Source: JAYENK01 sp034722035 (GTDB lineage: Bacteria > Patescibacteriota > Patescibacteriia > Patescibacteriales > UBA12075). Taken from it: a stretch of 23,286 bases of DNA. Both the position numbers and the translations under genes were made by a program. The stretch lies in contig JAYENK010000009.1 in assembly GCA_034722035.1 (NCBI GenBank), forward strand, positions 1 through 23,286. The letters are read 5' to 3'. Below the pieces are notes generated by a model that was not told the origin of the DNA, ran no database searches, and saw nothing but the letters and a program-made list of their open reading frames with translations. Shown in pieces: positions 1 to 7,698 of the stretch; position 1 is the stretch's first letter; each line of letters opens with the position of its first letter.

Positions 1-2
1 TT

Positions 3-227
3 GTTCTGCGTTATCGCCTGCCTTCTAAAGTGGATAGCAATACCTATGAGTTATTGGCGCAAAAACAACCCGGTACGCTCAACGCGAGTCTTTACTATAC
101 TCTGTGTCCGAATACTGAAATAAGTTTAATAAATGATGCGCAAGAAGTATTTACCAATAAAAATCCTTTTAGCTTTAGAAGCAATTTAAATATAGATAAA
201 AATATTAAACTAAGAATTAAACAATAG
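3..227 (+). CDS. C-terminal end of a protein truncated by the window start (possibly DUF4012-like)
   Basis: The frame is open from base 3 to the TAG at 225-227 and gives about 74 residues. A GTG at 30 could be read as a start, but the reading continues upstream without a break, so this is more likely the tail of a longer gene. The peptide has alternating hydrophobic and polar residues, as in a beta-sandwich, and carries a YELLAQKQPGT motif. That motif recalls the C-terminal region of CPR extracytoplasmic proteins with a DUF4012 domain; the match is from memory of the family's look and is weak. The next gene starts only 7 bases after the stop, so the two are probably cotranscribed. Confidence 0.5.
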   Translation, partial: VLRYRLPSKVDSNTYELLAQKQPGTLNASLYYTLCPNTEISLINDAQEVFTNKNPFSFRSNLNIDKNIKLRIKQ

Positions 228-233
228 AGCTTA

Positions 234-2717
234 ATGCTAATAGAGTTTACTTTTTACATTATAAGTATTTTGATAATTCCGCTTACATTGGTGGCTCTTT
301 TTATTGTTTTAAAAAAAGTAATAAGGCATTATTTTCATAAAAGTAATTACGCCGAGCACCAAGTATATTTGGTGCGCTTACCCAAGGATGAACCTGGCAC
401 GAATGAGCAAAAAGATTTAACTACAGCGCAAATTAGGGAAGAAATCAGTATAGCAGAGACAATGTTTTCTTCAATCGGCGGTCGGCGAGCCGAGCGTGGC
501 TTTAAAGCTTGGTTGCTAGGGCGGGGGGATCATTACTCCTTTGAAATAGTCGCGAGTAAAAAAAAGATTGTTTGGTATGTTGTGGCGCCGACAGCTGACG
601 GACAATATTTGGAACAACAGATCAACGCGCATTATCCGGACGCGGTAATTGAGCCGGTTAATGATTATAATATTTTTCAGCCAAATTTTAAAGTAAAAGC
701 CGGTTACTTAAAAACCAGACGAAAATCTATTTTTCCGATAAAAACTTATGAAAAACAGGATACGGATCCGATGAATTCCATTGTTAACGTTATGAGCAAG
801 CTAAAAAAAGATGAATCTTTGGCTATACAGTTCACATTGCGTAGTGCCAGGGCCGAGTGGCACAATGGCGGTAAAAAGATTACTCGGCATTTAGCGAAAG
901 GTAAAACCTTGAGAGAGGCACTGCAAGTTGATAGCCGTAATCCTATTGTTGCGATTTTTTCCGACATTTGGGATCATACACGGACTGTATCGGAAGAAGA
1001 AAAAATACGTAAACAACAAAATGTTCAGCCCCGCTTAACTCAAATGGAGGAAGAAATGCTAAAGGGAATCGAAGAGAAAAATTCTAAAGCCGGATTAGAC
1101 GTAAATTTGCGTATTATTGTTTCCGCCGCCGACATTGGTTCGGCCAGCGTTTATTTGGAGCGTCTGGCTTCGGCTTTTGGGCAATATAATCTATATGAAT
1201 ACGGCAACAGTTTTGTTGATAAGATTAAAATCGGTAATCAAAAAAAATTGATTAACGATTTTATTTATCGACGCTTTAATCCTTCGCTAAAATTTATTTT
1301 AAATACCGAAGAATTGGCCAGTTTATATCATTTCCCTTTGCGTACAGCTGAAACGCCGAATATTCTTTGGCTTATGGCAAAACACGCTAGCGCCCCTAGT
1401 AATATTCCAGAAGAGGGGATGATTCTGGGGCAAAATATTTATCGTGGAGACAAGCAGTATATTCGGATTAAACGCGATGACAGGCGCCGACATATGTATG
1501 TTATCGGTAAATCCGGTACCGGTAAATCGTTTTTTCAGGCAAGCTTGATTATGCAGGATATCTTGAACGGGGACGGAGTGTGTGTGATCGATCCGCATGG
1601 TGACTTGATTCAGGATGTGATAGAGCGGATACCGCCGGAGCGGAGCGAGGATGTTATTCTTTTTTCGCCGGCTGATACCGAGCGTCCGCTTGGGCTTAAT
1701 TTGATTGAATATGATCCGGCTTATCCGGAACAAAAGACTTTTGTAATCAACGAGTTAATTCGAATATTCGATAAGCTCTATGATCTAAAATCAACCGGTG
1801 GTCCGATTTTTGAGCAATATATGCGCAATGCTTTGCTTTTGATTATGGCAGACCCGGAGTCCGGTTCGACTTTGATGGAAGTGCCGCGCGTTTTGGCAGA
1901 TCCTGATTTTAGAAAAATGAAACTGGAACGCTGTCCGGATAAAACCGTCGTTGATTTTTGGATTCAAGAAGCGGAAAAGGCCGGCGGGGACGCCGCCTTA
2001 GCTAATGTGGTGCCATATGTGACGAGTAAACTAACGCAGTTTATATCCAATGATACGATGCGTCCGATAATTGCGCAACAAAAAAGCGCTTTTAATTTTC
2101 GTGATATAATGGATAAGCAAAAAATTCTTTTGGTTGATTTACGCAAAGGCCTGGTCGGAGAAATGAACTCTCATTTATTGGGCATGATTATCGTTGGTAA
2201 AATTTTAATGTCAGCTCTTTCTCGGACCGATATTTCGAGCGAGAAGCGTAAGGATTTTTATCTATATATTGATGAGTTTCAGAATTTTACAACCGACTCA
2301 ATCGCTACGATTCTGTCCGAAGCGCGTAAATATGGTCTTAATTTGACTATTGCGCATCAATATATTGGTCAGCTTGTAAAGAATAATGACACAACAATTA
2401 AGGATGCGATTTTTGGTAATGTTGGTACGATTGCCAGTTTTAAGATTGGCTCAGAGGACGCTCAAGTGTTGGAAAAAGAGTTTAATCCGATTTTTGATCA
2501 ATTTGATTTATTGAATATTGAAAAATTTACCGCTTATGTTAAATTATTGATTGATAATACTGCATCTACTCCCTTTTCCATGTCTACGATTTCTCCTTTG
2601 CCTGGTAAGGCTCAGCCCGGAATCGCGCAAAAAATCAGGACTTTATCTCGTTTGAAATATGGCCAAGATAGAAGCATTATTGAGGCGGAAATCAGAAAAA
2701 GAACTTTGAAAATATAA
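234..2717 (+). CDS. VirD4/TraD-like membrane-anchored P-loop ATPase (type IV secretion DNA-binding domain family)
   Basis: An 827-residue protein with one strongly hydrophobic helix at about residues 4-27, followed by a cytoplasmic part. Walker A GKSGTGKS is at residues 425-432 and a Walker B ending in Asp680-Glu681 (YIDEF) lies far downstream, with an SEARKYGLNLTIAHQY segment just after it. This order and spacing are those of the VirD4/TraD/TraG coupling ATPases and HerA/DUF87 relatives, which form hexamers that move DNA or protein across membranes. Residues 30-420 form a long N-terminal part I cannot assign. No other type IV secretion gene, relaxase or pilus gene is visible nearby, so the substrate is unknown. 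Because CPR cells are thought to take up DNA and attach to hosts, a role in DNA handling at the membrane is plausible but only inferred. The family call is firm; the process is not. Confidence 0.85.
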   Translation: MLIEFTFYIISILIIPLTLVALFIVLKKVIRHYFHKSNYAEHQVYLVRLPKDEPGTNEQKDLTTAQIREEISIAETMFSSIGGRRAERGFKAWLLGRGDHYSFEIVASKKKIVWYVVAPTADGQYLEQQINAHYPDAVIEPVNDYNIFQPNFKVKAGYLKTRRKSIFPIKTYEKQDTDPMNSIVNVMSKLKKDESLAIQFTLRSARAEWHNGGKKITRHLAKGKTLREALQVDSRNPIVAIFSDIWDHTRTVSEEEKIRKQQNVQPRLTQMEEEMLKGIEEKNSKAGLDVNLRIIVSAADIGSASVYLERLASAFGQYNLYEYGNSFVDKIKIGNQKKLINDFIYRRFNPSLKFILNTEELASLYHFPLRTAETPNILWLMAKHASAPSNIPEEGMILGQNIYRGDKQYIRIKRDDRRRHMYVIGKSGTGKSFFQASLIMQDILNGDGVCVIDPHGDLIQDVIERIPPERSEDVILFSPADTERPLGLNLIEYDPAYPEQKTFVINELIRIFDKLYDLKSTGGPIFEQYMRNALLLIMADPESGSTLMEVPRVLADPDFRKMKLERCPDKTVVDFWIQEAEKAGGDAALANVVPYVTSKLTQFISNDTMRPIIAQQKSAFNFRDIMDKQKILLVDLRKGLVGEMNSHLLGMIIVGKILMSALSRTDISSEKRKDFYLYIDEFQNFTTDSIATILSEARKYGLNLTIAHQYIGQLVKNNDTTIKDAIFGNVGTIASFKIGSEDAQVLEKEFNPIFDQFDLLNIEKFTAYVKLLIDNTASTPFSMSTISPLPGKAQPGIAQKIRTLSRLKYGQDRSIIEAEIRKRTLKI

Positions 2718-2749
2718 ATATTAGACTGATTTTTAGAAAAATATACAAG

Positions 2750-2776
2750 TAGACAATCGGATTAAATTAGTATAAT
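2750..2776 (+). promoter_or_regulatory. Probable promoter for the unknown gene at 2826
   Basis: A perfect -10 box TATAAT lies at 2771-2776. A -35-like TAGACA (five of six consensus bases) is at 2750-2755, giving a 15-base spacer, which is short; a shifted -10 reading TAATAT at 2773-2778 would give 17. The predicted leader of about 40 bases is A-rich and has no Shine-Dalgarno match. Confidence 0.5.
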
Positions 2777-2825
2777 ATTATAGATAGAAATAAAAGCATT
2801 AAAAAAATAAAATAAATAAAAATAT

Positions 2826-3491
2826 ATGACAAAAACAGAAGACTCCTATGTAGAAGGTATGGAGGACAATGATAACAACGTTGGAATCGATGATTTGGAG
2901 ATTGATTCTGATGGACAAGAACAAGATCAAGCCAAACAACTTGTACTTGATTCGTCTAAGGCGGCAATTTTGACGAGTTTAATCGATTTAGCTGAAGATT
3001 CGATTGGGAAAATTAAAGCACTCTTAGGACAAGAATATGAATCAAGCGGCATTGCGCGCATCGGTGTTAGTCAAGCCGGTGGCTTGATGCAACCGGGAGT
3101 GGCAAGCGAAGGGGGGCATATTATCGAGGGTGTTTTTGATGGTGAGAATATGATTGGTCCGGATGGCAAACAATACAGCGTGCCGGCTAATTACGCTTCA
3201 AAATCAAAATTGGTTGAAGGCGATGTCCTGAAACTAACAATTACCTCGACCGGTACTTTTATTTATAAACAAATCGGGCCGATTGATCGTAAGCGCGTTG
3301 TTGGCGTTCTTGAGCAGACCCCAAGCGGAAATTTTCACGTTGTAGCTGACAATAAAAAATGGCGTGTTCTTACCGCTAGCGTTACTTATTTCAAAGGACA
3401 AGATTCTGATGAGGTGGTAATTTTGGTGCCGAAAGTCGGAGAAAGTAATTGGGCGGTAGTAGAAAATGTTGTTAGACAGCCAAAAGCATAA
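2826..3491 (+). CDS. Unknown acidic-N-terminus protein, probably cytoplasmic
   Basis: This 221-residue protein is not recognised. Residues 1-38 are very acidic and probably disordered. Residues 43-68 should form an amphipathic helix (SSKAAILTSLIDLAEDSIGK). A glycine-rich stretch follows at about 78-98, and the rest looks beta-rich, with two similar-looking strand-turn blocks around IEGVFDGENMIGPDGK and VVGVLEQTPSGNFHVV. The second half could be a small barrel of the OB or SH3 kind, since phrases such as LVEGDVLKLTI resemble nucleic-acid-binding barrels, but this is only inference from pattern. There is no signal peptide, membrane segment or cysteine cluster. It sits alone between a promoter at 2750-2776 and a possible promoter before dnaX, so it is probably its own transcription unit. 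The leader is A-rich. Confidence 0.75.
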   Translation: MTKTEDSYVEGMEDNDNNVGIDDLEIDSDGQEQDQAKQLVLDSSKAAILTSLIDLAEDSIGKIKALLGQEYESSGIARIGVSQAGGLMQPGVASEGGHIIEGVFDGENMIGPDGKQYSVPANYASKSKLVEGDVLKLTITSTGTFIYKQIGPIDRKRVVGVLEQTPSGNFHVVADNKKWRVLTASVTYFKGQDSDEVVILVPKVGESNWAVVENVVRQPKA

Positions 3492-3546
3492 GAAATTCCA
3501 GATTTTAAATAGCAGACTTTATTAAAAATACAAAAAATAAAGCTTG

Positions 3547-3576
3547 TTGTTTGGTATTTGGAATTTTTAGTAATAT
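3547..3576 (+). promoter_or_regulatory. Possible promoter for the dnaX operon
   Basis: TTGTTT at 3547-3552 and TAATAT at 3571-3576 are separated by 18 bases. Both boxes are imperfect and the region is AT-rich, so chance matches are easy. The position, 32 bases before the dnaX ATG, fits. A weak AT-only stem at 3517-3523/3536-3542 just upstream may end the previous unit. Confidence 0.3.
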
Positions 3577-3608
3577 GCGGTTTATTGGTAAAATTATTAA
3601 ATTAAAAT

Positions 3609-5279
3609 ATGGCAACATTGTATCGAAAATATCGGCCAAAAAATTGGCAGGAAGTAGTTAATCAAAACCATATCAAAACTACTTTGACTCAGGAAATATT
3701 GTCCAACAAAATGGCGCATGCTTACCTTTTTAGCGGGCCGCGCGGTGTGGGCAAGACTACTATTGCTCGGGTAATGGCAGCTTCTTTGAATTGTAAAGAG
3801 AGGAGTAAAGATTCTTATGAACCTTGCGGTAAATGCGGCCATTGCACTCAAATTGAGGCTGGAACATATTTGGACATTATTGAGGTTGACGCGGCTTCTC
3901 ATACCGGGGTTGACAATATACGGGAAAATATAATTGCCGCTTCACGGGTACCGGCCTCTTTGGGCAAGTACAAGATTTTTATAATCGATGAAGTGCACAT
4001 GCTTTCAATTTCGGCTTTTAACGCGCTGCTTAAACTTCTCGAAGAACCGCCAAAAAATATTCTCTTTATTCTTTGTACGACCGAAATTCATAAGATTCCC
4101 GCGACAATTATTTCTCGCTGTGAACGTTTTGATTTCAAGCGTATTTCAGTTAGTGATTTGGTAAAAAAATTAAATTATATCGTTAATAAAGAAAAGATTA
4201 AGATTGATAAAAAGATTTTGGAAGCTTTGGCGCGCCAGGCTGAGGGGCATATGCGTGATGCCGAGAGTATGCTTGGACAAATTGTGGCAATTGGCGGACG
4301 CGAAATTACACAGGAAGAAGCAGATTTGGTTATTCCGCGCAGTGATTTAATGGAAGCGATTAAATTTTTAAAATTATTAAACACTAAAAATGCAGCTGCT
4401 ACGATTGAATTGATTAATCATTTAATTGATGAAGGAATTGATTTGGAGCGTTTTAGCATTGATTTCATTGAGCTTCTAAGACGTCTTTTATTGATGATTT
4501 TAAGCCCCGGACTTAATGATAAATTTGGTTTGGAGCTGGGTGAAAACATTGAATTGGAGCTAAATGAGTTAAAGAAAAAACTAAAAATAGATGATTTAAT
4601 TTGGCTTATTAAGGAATTTAATCGGGCAAAAAACAGTATTTCCGATTATTTTATTGTTCAGTTGCCTTTTGAGCTTGTGATTAGCGAGTATTGTGGCGGT
4701 GGTTTGAGTCAACAAGCAGAGAGTCAGTCCCCAAAACCAAGTCCGGTTTTAAATTCTACTCCCACGCCTCAATCAAATCTTAAACCGGTTTCATCAGACG
4801 TCAACACAGAAGTGCCAAAAGCCGAACCTAACATCAAAGCAAACTCGGAAGCAGTAAATAAAGATGCACTTACCTCAATAAAAATGGAAGAAATTTTTGC
4901 TAAATGGCATGAGGTTTTGGCTCGGGTAAAAAAACATAATCATTCTCTTTCTTTTATTTTACGTGTTTGCCAGCCTCGAAATGTTCAGGGTAATCAAGTT
5001 TGTTTGGCTTTCCGTTATAAATTTCATAAAGATAGAATCAGTGAAGCCAATATCAAGAAATTGGTTGAAGATACTTTTAGTGAAGTTTATGGTCAGACAC
5101 TTAGCATTGAAGCTATTGTTGACGAGTCAATCTCTCAAACGGATGTAGGCAATAATGGAGATATCAGACAAAGCACACCAGGCTTAGTTTCTGCGCCAGA
5201 GGACGCGAGCAGTGAAGAGGGGAATAAAGATATGCTTAATAATCTTCTCAAAACTTTTGGCGGGAAGGTGGTAAAATAA
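3609..5279 (+). CDS. dnaX: DNA polymerase III subunit gamma/tau (clamp loader)
   Basis: ATPase of the replicative clamp loader, which loads the beta clamp onto primed DNA. The protein opens with the family's LYRKYRPKNWQEV block. It has Walker A GPRGVGKT at residues 43-50, four zinc ligands Cys62, Cys73, Cys76 and Cys79, a DEVH Walker B at 127-130, LLKLLEEPP, and the SRCERFDF sensor segment. The AAA+ core ends near residue 220, a helical domain III follows to about 360, then a Pro/Ser-rich linker (about 367-415) and a C-terminal tau-like domain. At 556 residues it is a full-length tau-type product; I saw no convincing slippery site with a hairpin for making gamma. In many bacteria dnaX is followed by ybaB and recR; here a patatin gene follows after 8 bases. 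The start has no Shine-Dalgarno match. Confidence 0.96.
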   Translation: MATLYRKYRPKNWQEVVNQNHIKTTLTQEILSNKMAHAYLFSGPRGVGKTTIARVMAASLNCKERSKDSYEPCGKCGHCTQIEAGTYLDIIEVDAASHTGVDNIRENIIAASRVPASLGKYKIFIIDEVHMLSISAFNALLKLLEEPPKNILFILCTTEIHKIPATIISRCERFDFKRISVSDLVKKLNYIVNKEKIKIDKKILEALARQAEGHMRDAESMLGQIVAIGGREITQEEADLVIPRSDLMEAIKFLKLLNTKNAAATIELINHLIDEGIDLERFSIDFIELLRRLLLMILSPGLNDKFGLELGENIELELNELKKKLKIDDLIWLIKEFNRAKNSISDYFIVQLPFELVISEYCGGGLSQQAESQSPKPSPVLNSTPTPQSNLKPVSSDVNTEVPKAEPNIKANSEAVNKDALTSIKMEEIFAKWHEVLARVKKHNHSLSFILRVCQPRNVQGNQVCLAFRYKFHKDRISEANIKKLVEDTFSEVYGQTLSIEAIVDESISQTDVGNNGDIRQSTPGLVSAPEDASSEEGNKDMLNNLLKTFGGKVVK

Positions 5280-5287
5280 CTTATTTT

Positions 5288-6088
5288 ATGAGAAAAAGTA
5301 ACAAAACAAAAATTGGTTTGGCGTTGGGCGGTGGCGGTGCGCGTGGGATTTCACATATTGGAGTATTGAAGGTTTTGGATAAGGCCGGAATCAAAATTGA
5401 TTATATTGTCGGTACTAGCATGGGGGCGGTTATTGCTTCGATGTACGCGCTTGGCATGAACGCTCGAGAAATAGAAGCCGAAGCTTTAAAGAGCAGTAGT
5501 CGTTTGTTTATTTTTAAATTTATTGATATTTCTTTGCGCGGCGAGGGTATGATTGGCGGCAAAAAAATTGCCCGGCACCTAAAAAATATTTATAAGGGAA
5601 GCGTGTTTACTCAAACCGGAATTCCTTTGCGAGTTGTTTGTACTGATTTGGAAAGCGGACAAGAAGTAGTTTTGAAGCAGGGGGATATTGCCAGTGCCGT
5701 TCAGGCAAGTTTAAGCTTGCCCGGGGTTTTTCCGCCGGTTCGTATTGGTAAAAAATTATTGGTTGACGGGGGAGTGGTCAATCCGACTCCGATTAATGTA
5801 GCGCGAGAAATGGGAGCAAGCACAATAATCGCGGTAGACCTGGTAATGCAAAAAAACAGAAAATTATCCAAACCGACAATTGCCGGTACTCCAATGCGGA
5901 CATTTGAAATTGTTCGCTCTGAGGCAGTCAAAAACAGAATTAAAGACAAGAAAACAAAACTAATGATAATTAAACCGAAAATGAACGCAGTAATGGACAG
6001 TTTTAAATTTTCTCAAGTTAAAGAATTAATTGTTTCGGGAGAACTTGCGGCTAAAAGCATTATCTCTGACCTTAAAAAGTTACAATGA
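5288..6088 (+). CDS. Patatin-like phospholipase (RssA/NTE family)
   Basis: A 266-residue serine hydrolase of the patatin fold, predicted to cleave acyl esters of (lyso)phospholipids. The oxyanion-hole glycine loop GGGGARG is at residues 14-20. The nucleophile elbow GTSMG places the catalytic Ser at 44, and the catalytic Asp is Asp160 in a DGG motif, so the Ser-Asp dyad is complete. There is no signal peptide, so it should act in the cytoplasm or at the inner membrane face. The length fits the short bacterial form without extra domains. It starts 8 bases after dnaX and its TGA overlaps the next ATG (6085-6088), which implies one transcript and coupled translation. CPR bacteria generally lack lipid synthesis and scavenge lipids, so remodelling of imported lipids is a reasonable but unproven role. 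Confidence 0.93.
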   Translation: MRKSNKTKIGLALGGGGARGISHIGVLKVLDKAGIKIDYIVGTSMGAVIASMYALGMNAREIEAEALKSSSRLFIFKFIDISLRGEGMIGGKKIARHLKNIYKGSVFTQTGIPLRVVCTDLESGQEVVLKQGDIASAVQASLSLPGVFPPVRIGKKLLVDGGVVNPTPINVAREMGASTIIAVDLVMQKNRKLSKPTIAGTPMRTFEIVRSEAVKNRIKDKKTKLMIIKPKMNAVMDSFKFSQVKELIVSGELAAKSIISDLKKLQ

Positions 6089-7503
6089 AAATAAACATAA
6101 AAATCAGGATACTATTATTTTCTATATTATTAATAATAATATTTTGTTTGCTTTATTTAAGCGTTGTTCCTTTCGGAAATATTGCTTATACACAGAATTT
6201 TCGAGCGGATAATTATTTTATTTCTAAAATAAGCCCGGCCGAACGGGTTATTAGTGAGAGCGGGGGTATAAAAATAATAGGGGATCCGGTATATTTTAAT
6301 TTGTGCACATCGCGTAATTTTGACAAGGCTACAATAACTTACAAATTTAAAACTAATATTGATAAAGCCATAATTGAAAGTGGTCCTTTGGTGGATAAAA
6401 CTATTTGGCAATACAAATTAAAACCGATTTATAACAGTATAATCGATAATTTGTTTTTAAACGGACATGTTTTAGAACAGGAAGGGAATTTATTTTGGCA
6501 AAAAGAAAAAAAATACTCTTCGCTTGAAGATTTTTTGGTATCAAAGCCAAATCTTGATGAACTTGCGTTTTATCATTATGACTGGCCGCATGATTTTATT
6601 TTGCCTGATTATGCCACTAGCAGCGCAAAGCAGGTTATCAATTATCCGCTTAGGGGAGCGTATCAATTTTATACCTACATAAAAGATGAGCTACTTGATT
6701 TTAGTTTTGATTTTAGCGATTTAAATCAAAATAGCGATAAAGACAAAATTGAATTATTTTTATTATATGATAATGAGGTTATTAATTCACGTCTTCTTGA
6801 TGACATAAAAACGCAGGAAAATAAAGAAGTAGAGGGGCGCGGCCAAGTAAATTTTAAAATTTTTTCTTTGCCGGAAGGCTTGTATAAAATTGAGTTAAGA
6901 GCCAACAATGATATTGTTACGAAAAGTATTGAGACTAGGCAAAACAAGCTATCTTTTATTAATAAAGTTGAATTATTGCGTGATGATAATACAGATATAA
7001 AAATTTATACCAATAGCAATCAGATTCAGGCGACTACGATTTATCCGGATCGTTTGCAGACAATTAAAACCGCTAACGGTGATTTCGAGATCAAAACAAC
7101 TTATCAGCAGCATCAATTTGATGTTTTGGCGAGTAATGCCAGCAGCAGTATTTCCGAGCTAATTTTAGAAAAAGATGGCTTAAAAATATCCGGCAACGGT
7201 GTTTTTGCTTTTGCCGAACAAGCTTTATTAAACCCGACTCTTAAGAAGCTTGATAGAAATTTAGATATCAACAGTATAAATTATTTATTGGCTGAATATA
7301 AAAATGCGGAACAGACGGGGAACTGGAAAATGGTCAGTCAAAATTTTGATTTGACGCAAGTTTATTGTGAAGATAATACCTATCAATTTATTATTTCGAT
7401 TCCGGGTCTTAGGGCTGATGCCGGCGTTGATGATTATGTAGAAATAAAAAAAATTAAAGTAGAGCTTAGTGGAAAAAGTTTGCTTGAAAAAATTATTAAT
7501 TAG
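6085..7503 (+). CDS. Unknown membrane-anchored extracytoplasmic protein
   Basis: I do not recognise a family. The 472-residue protein starts with a basic MKINIKIR and a hydrophobic helix at about residues 8-30 without a clear signal peptidase site, so it is probably an N-terminally anchored protein with its bulk outside. The body alternates hydrophobic and polar residues and reads as several beta-sandwich domains, for instance DPVYFNLCTSRNFDKATITY near residues 72-91 and the SLPEGLYKIELRANNDI strand pair near 262-278. Aromatic residues are frequent (YHYDWPHDF near 163-171), which might suit carbohydrate binding, though this is a guess. Its ATG overlaps the stop of the phospholipase gene by 4 bases and the next gene follows after 8 bases, so it belongs to the same operon. 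Confidence 0.8.
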   Translation: MKINIKIRILLFSILLIIIFCLLYLSVVPFGNIAYTQNFRADNYFISKISPAERVISESGGIKIIGDPVYFNLCTSRNFDKATITYKFKTNIDKAIIESGPLVDKTIWQYKLKPIYNSIIDNLFLNGHVLEQEGNLFWQKEKKYSSLEDFLVSKPNLDELAFYHYDWPHDFILPDYATSSAKQVINYPLRGAYQFYTYIKDELLDFSFDFSDLNQNSDKDKIELFLLYDNEVINSRLLDDIKTQENKEVEGRGQVNFKIFSLPEGLYKIELRANNDIVTKSIETRQNKLSFINKVELLRDDNTDIKIYTNSNQIQATTIYPDRLQTIKTANGDFEIKTTYQQHQFDVLASNASSSISELILEKDGLKISGNGVFAFAEQALLNPTLKKLDRNLDINSINYLLAEYKNAEQTGNWKMVSQNFDLTQVYCEDNTYQFIISIPGLRADAGVDDYVEIKKIKVELSGKSLLEKIIN

Positions 7504-7511
7504 AGTGAATA

Positions 7512-7694
7512 ATGCCAAAGTTGATTTTAAAAGAATTGTTTTATGTCCTTAGTTTCGCCATTATTATATTTGTTGTAATGGAATTTTTTCGTCCAGGAAT
7601 AGTTTTGGCCTATCTTGATTTTAACTTGATTTTACTTTTCTGGGTAATGTCTGGTATAATACTAATACTTAATAGTAAAAATAAAAAAATATAA
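7512..7694 (+). CDS. Small two-helix membrane protein, unknown
   Basis: A 60-residue protein with two hydrophobic helices at about residues 9-27 and 33-53 and a basic tail (NSKNKKI). No family is recognised. It lies 8 bases after the anchored extracytoplasmic protein and 4 bases before the SPFH gene, a spacing that argues for a real translated gene in the same operon. It could be an accessory subunit of one of its membrane-protein neighbours. Confidence 0.6.
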   Translation: MPKLILKELFYVLSFAIIIFVVMEFFRPGIVLAYLDFNLILLFWVMSGIILILNSKNKKI

Positions 7695-7698
7695 TTTC

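Noticed and set aside
30..227. GTG at 30 as the start of a complete 65-residue gene
   Set aside because: The frame is open upstream to the window edge and the upstream residues (RYRLPSK) continue the same beta-type pattern, so a truncated longer gene is more likely.
1323..1733. Minus-strand open frame opposite the Walker A region of the ATPase
   Set aside because: It overlaps fully with a gene whose motifs are clear and has no sign of a protein family.
4163..4172. A7 run inside dnaX as a programmed frameshift site
   Set aside because: It lies in the middle of the clamp-loader core (near residue 187), far before the usual gamma/tau site, and no supporting hairpin or SD-like stimulator is seen.
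6183..6191. A second DnaA-box-like TTATACACA
   Set aside because: It lies inside a coding region, alone, and is expected by chance in AT-rich DNA.
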